Source: Fibrobacteria bacterium (GTDB taxonomy: Bacteria; Fibrobacterota; Fibrobacteria; UBA11236). From it: a stretch of 45,947 nucleotides of DNA. The notes under the pieces were generated by a model, which saw only the letters and a program-made list of their open reading frames with translations, was not told the origin of the DNA and searched no databases. The stretch covers positions 1 to 45,947 of the forward strand of contig JADGQO010000060.1 of the NCBI GenBank assembly GCA_017881725.1, written 5' to 3'. Numbering within the stretch: position 1 is the stretch's first letter; every line of letters starts with the position of its first letter. Positions 45,166 through 45,947 of the stretch are shown piece by piece. Both the position numbers and the translations under genes were made by a program.

Positions 45166-45234
45166 GGTGGGAAAATACCCAAGTAAATCAGCTGCTCATG
45201 TGCGCGCGGGCACGGAATGCCAAATTCGGTTCGG

Positions 45235-45947
45235 TCAAGGAGTGGGAAAATGTGGGCCCATCAACAAAAGTCCCTCCGAGTAGGACTTGAGCACGGGAGG
45301 AACCGCCGATGTATCCATCTGCACCGATTGGAATAGGAATCGCCAATGACGCCCGGCATAAACGGTATCTACATACAAGGATTCGACCGGCACATGAACT
45401 CTATAATCCGTCCCCACCCCCAAGTCGCGCAGTCGCATCGCCAGAGGCGCCAGGCTTACTTTGACTTCCGATCCGCGTCCTACCGCTATCCGCCACGTGC
45501 CTTCCTTTTCTCTGACATTCAGGGTATCCGCGCCATCAATCCAAAGTGGGTAATCCTTGTCACCATTCCATGCCTCACCCAGCGTCAACAAGGATCGATA
45601 TCCGGATAGGGACACGAAAGGCCTGGGGTTCGACCCGAGGAAATCCACATCGTGGATGGGCGGGTTGCTTCCTCCGTACCGCGAATGGTATGCGATGTTC
45701 AGTTTTTGCGCCAAGCCGGCCGCTCCCGGCCATCCCTTCCAGGCCGCAATGCAATCGGCGCAATCCTCTCCGGGCTTGGACAACCAACTTTGGAAGGCTT
45801 CAGTATCCTGGCGTTCCTCCATCCAATTCAAGTGCGCGGAAATACTTTCCTCCAGGCCTTTGGGCGCCTTGGTTTCGGAATGCCGCAATCGTCCGCCACG
45901 CAGCCGTCCCGCCTCCGTCAATTCTTTTTCCAAACGATGCCATTGCG
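45235..45947 (-). CDS. Hypothetical protein, 5' end outside the window
   Basis: At least 237 codons open to the window edge; the frame continues past the TTG at 45933 (upstream codons read QWHRL), so the true start is probably outside. No family is recognised. Visible features are a charged N-terminal part, a CADC pair in a Trp-rich segment (CADCIAAWKGWPGAAG), and a C-terminal region of mixed beta pattern (YRVHVPVESLYVDTVYAGRHWRFLFQ). There is no signal peptide in the visible part. It ends 69 nt before the comEA-like start and so may belong to the same pilus/competence transcript. Confidence 0.55.
   Translation of the reverse strand, partial: QWHRLEKELTEAGRLRGGRLRHSETKAPKGLEESISAHLNWMEERQDTEAFQSWLSKPGEDCADCIAAWKGWPGAAGLAQKLNIAYHSRYGGSNPPIHDVDFLGSNPRPFVSLSGYRSLLTLGEAWNGDKDYPLWIDGADTLNVREKEGTWRIAVGRGSEVKVSLAPLAMRLRDLGVGTDYRVHVPVESLYVDTVYAGRHWRFLFQSVQMDTSAVPPVLKSYSEGLLLMGPHFPTP

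Overview
The window is about 46 kb of a GC-rich bacterial chromosome with no rRNA, tRNA, CRISPR array or insertion sequence that I could see. A fibro-slime/PA14-type secreted protein, a secreted GH30 glycosidase and a large cell-surface protein built of carboxypeptidase-regulatory-like repeats lie side by side. Together with several proteins ending in sorting-domain-like C-termini, this points to a Gram-negative, polysaccharide-using member of the Fibrobacterota or a close relative. That placement is inference from gene content.

Layout. (1) 30-7049: heat-shock block, CIRCE-groES-groEL, a terminator, then hrcA-grpE-dnaK-dnaJ. (2) 7186-9057: a sigma-54 activator of the NtrC type with an odd receiver and an odd GAFTGA loop, followed by a textbook -24/-12 promoter in front of a 60-residue orphan gene. 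(3) 12449-9054, minus strand: zinc-ribbon kinase-like protein, von Willebrand A (vWA) protein with an in-frame TAG, and a PurA paralogue with altered substrate loops. This compact, unexplained three-gene module converges on the 60-residue gene. (4) 21390-12545, minus strand: secreted and surface proteins. (5) 24120-21508, minus strand: a PfkB sugar/nucleoside kinase and IMP dehydrogenase. (6) 24346-30062, plus strand: four-gene envelope operon with TolQ/ExbB-like and ExbD-like subunits between a secreted protein and a large Ig-like protein. (7) 30307-36551: TolC-like, MacA-like and two complete MacB-like pumps, with a 49-bp near-identical repeat on each side. (8) 36836-38125: two damaged genes facing each other, a glycerophosphodiester phosphodiesterase remnant and a transglutaminase-like gene with an in-frame TGA. 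(9) 40353-38257: an outer-membrane lipoprotein and an SMP-30-like secreted protein. (10) 45947-40446: a tight minus-strand run from a hypothetical protein through comEA-like, pilM-like, pilN-like, rsmD, coaD and a rhomboid protease.

The most interesting candidate for an undescribed system is regions 2 and 3 taken together: a sigma-54 switch driving a tiny gene, tail to tail with a kinase-like/vWA/PurA-like module. Second is the TolQ/ExbD-like envelope operon. Two genes carry a single in-frame stop inside otherwise intact reading frames; sequence error, recent mutation and recoding cannot be separated from the sequence alone.

No gene-free stretch exceeds 300 bases. The longest are 8584-8874 (sigma-54 promoter and candidate enhancers), 36552-36835 (49-bp repeat), 16660-16914 (a doubtful small ORF), 30063-30306 (49-bp repeat and 13-bp tandem repeat) and 24121-24345 (divergent promoter region, no motif recognised).
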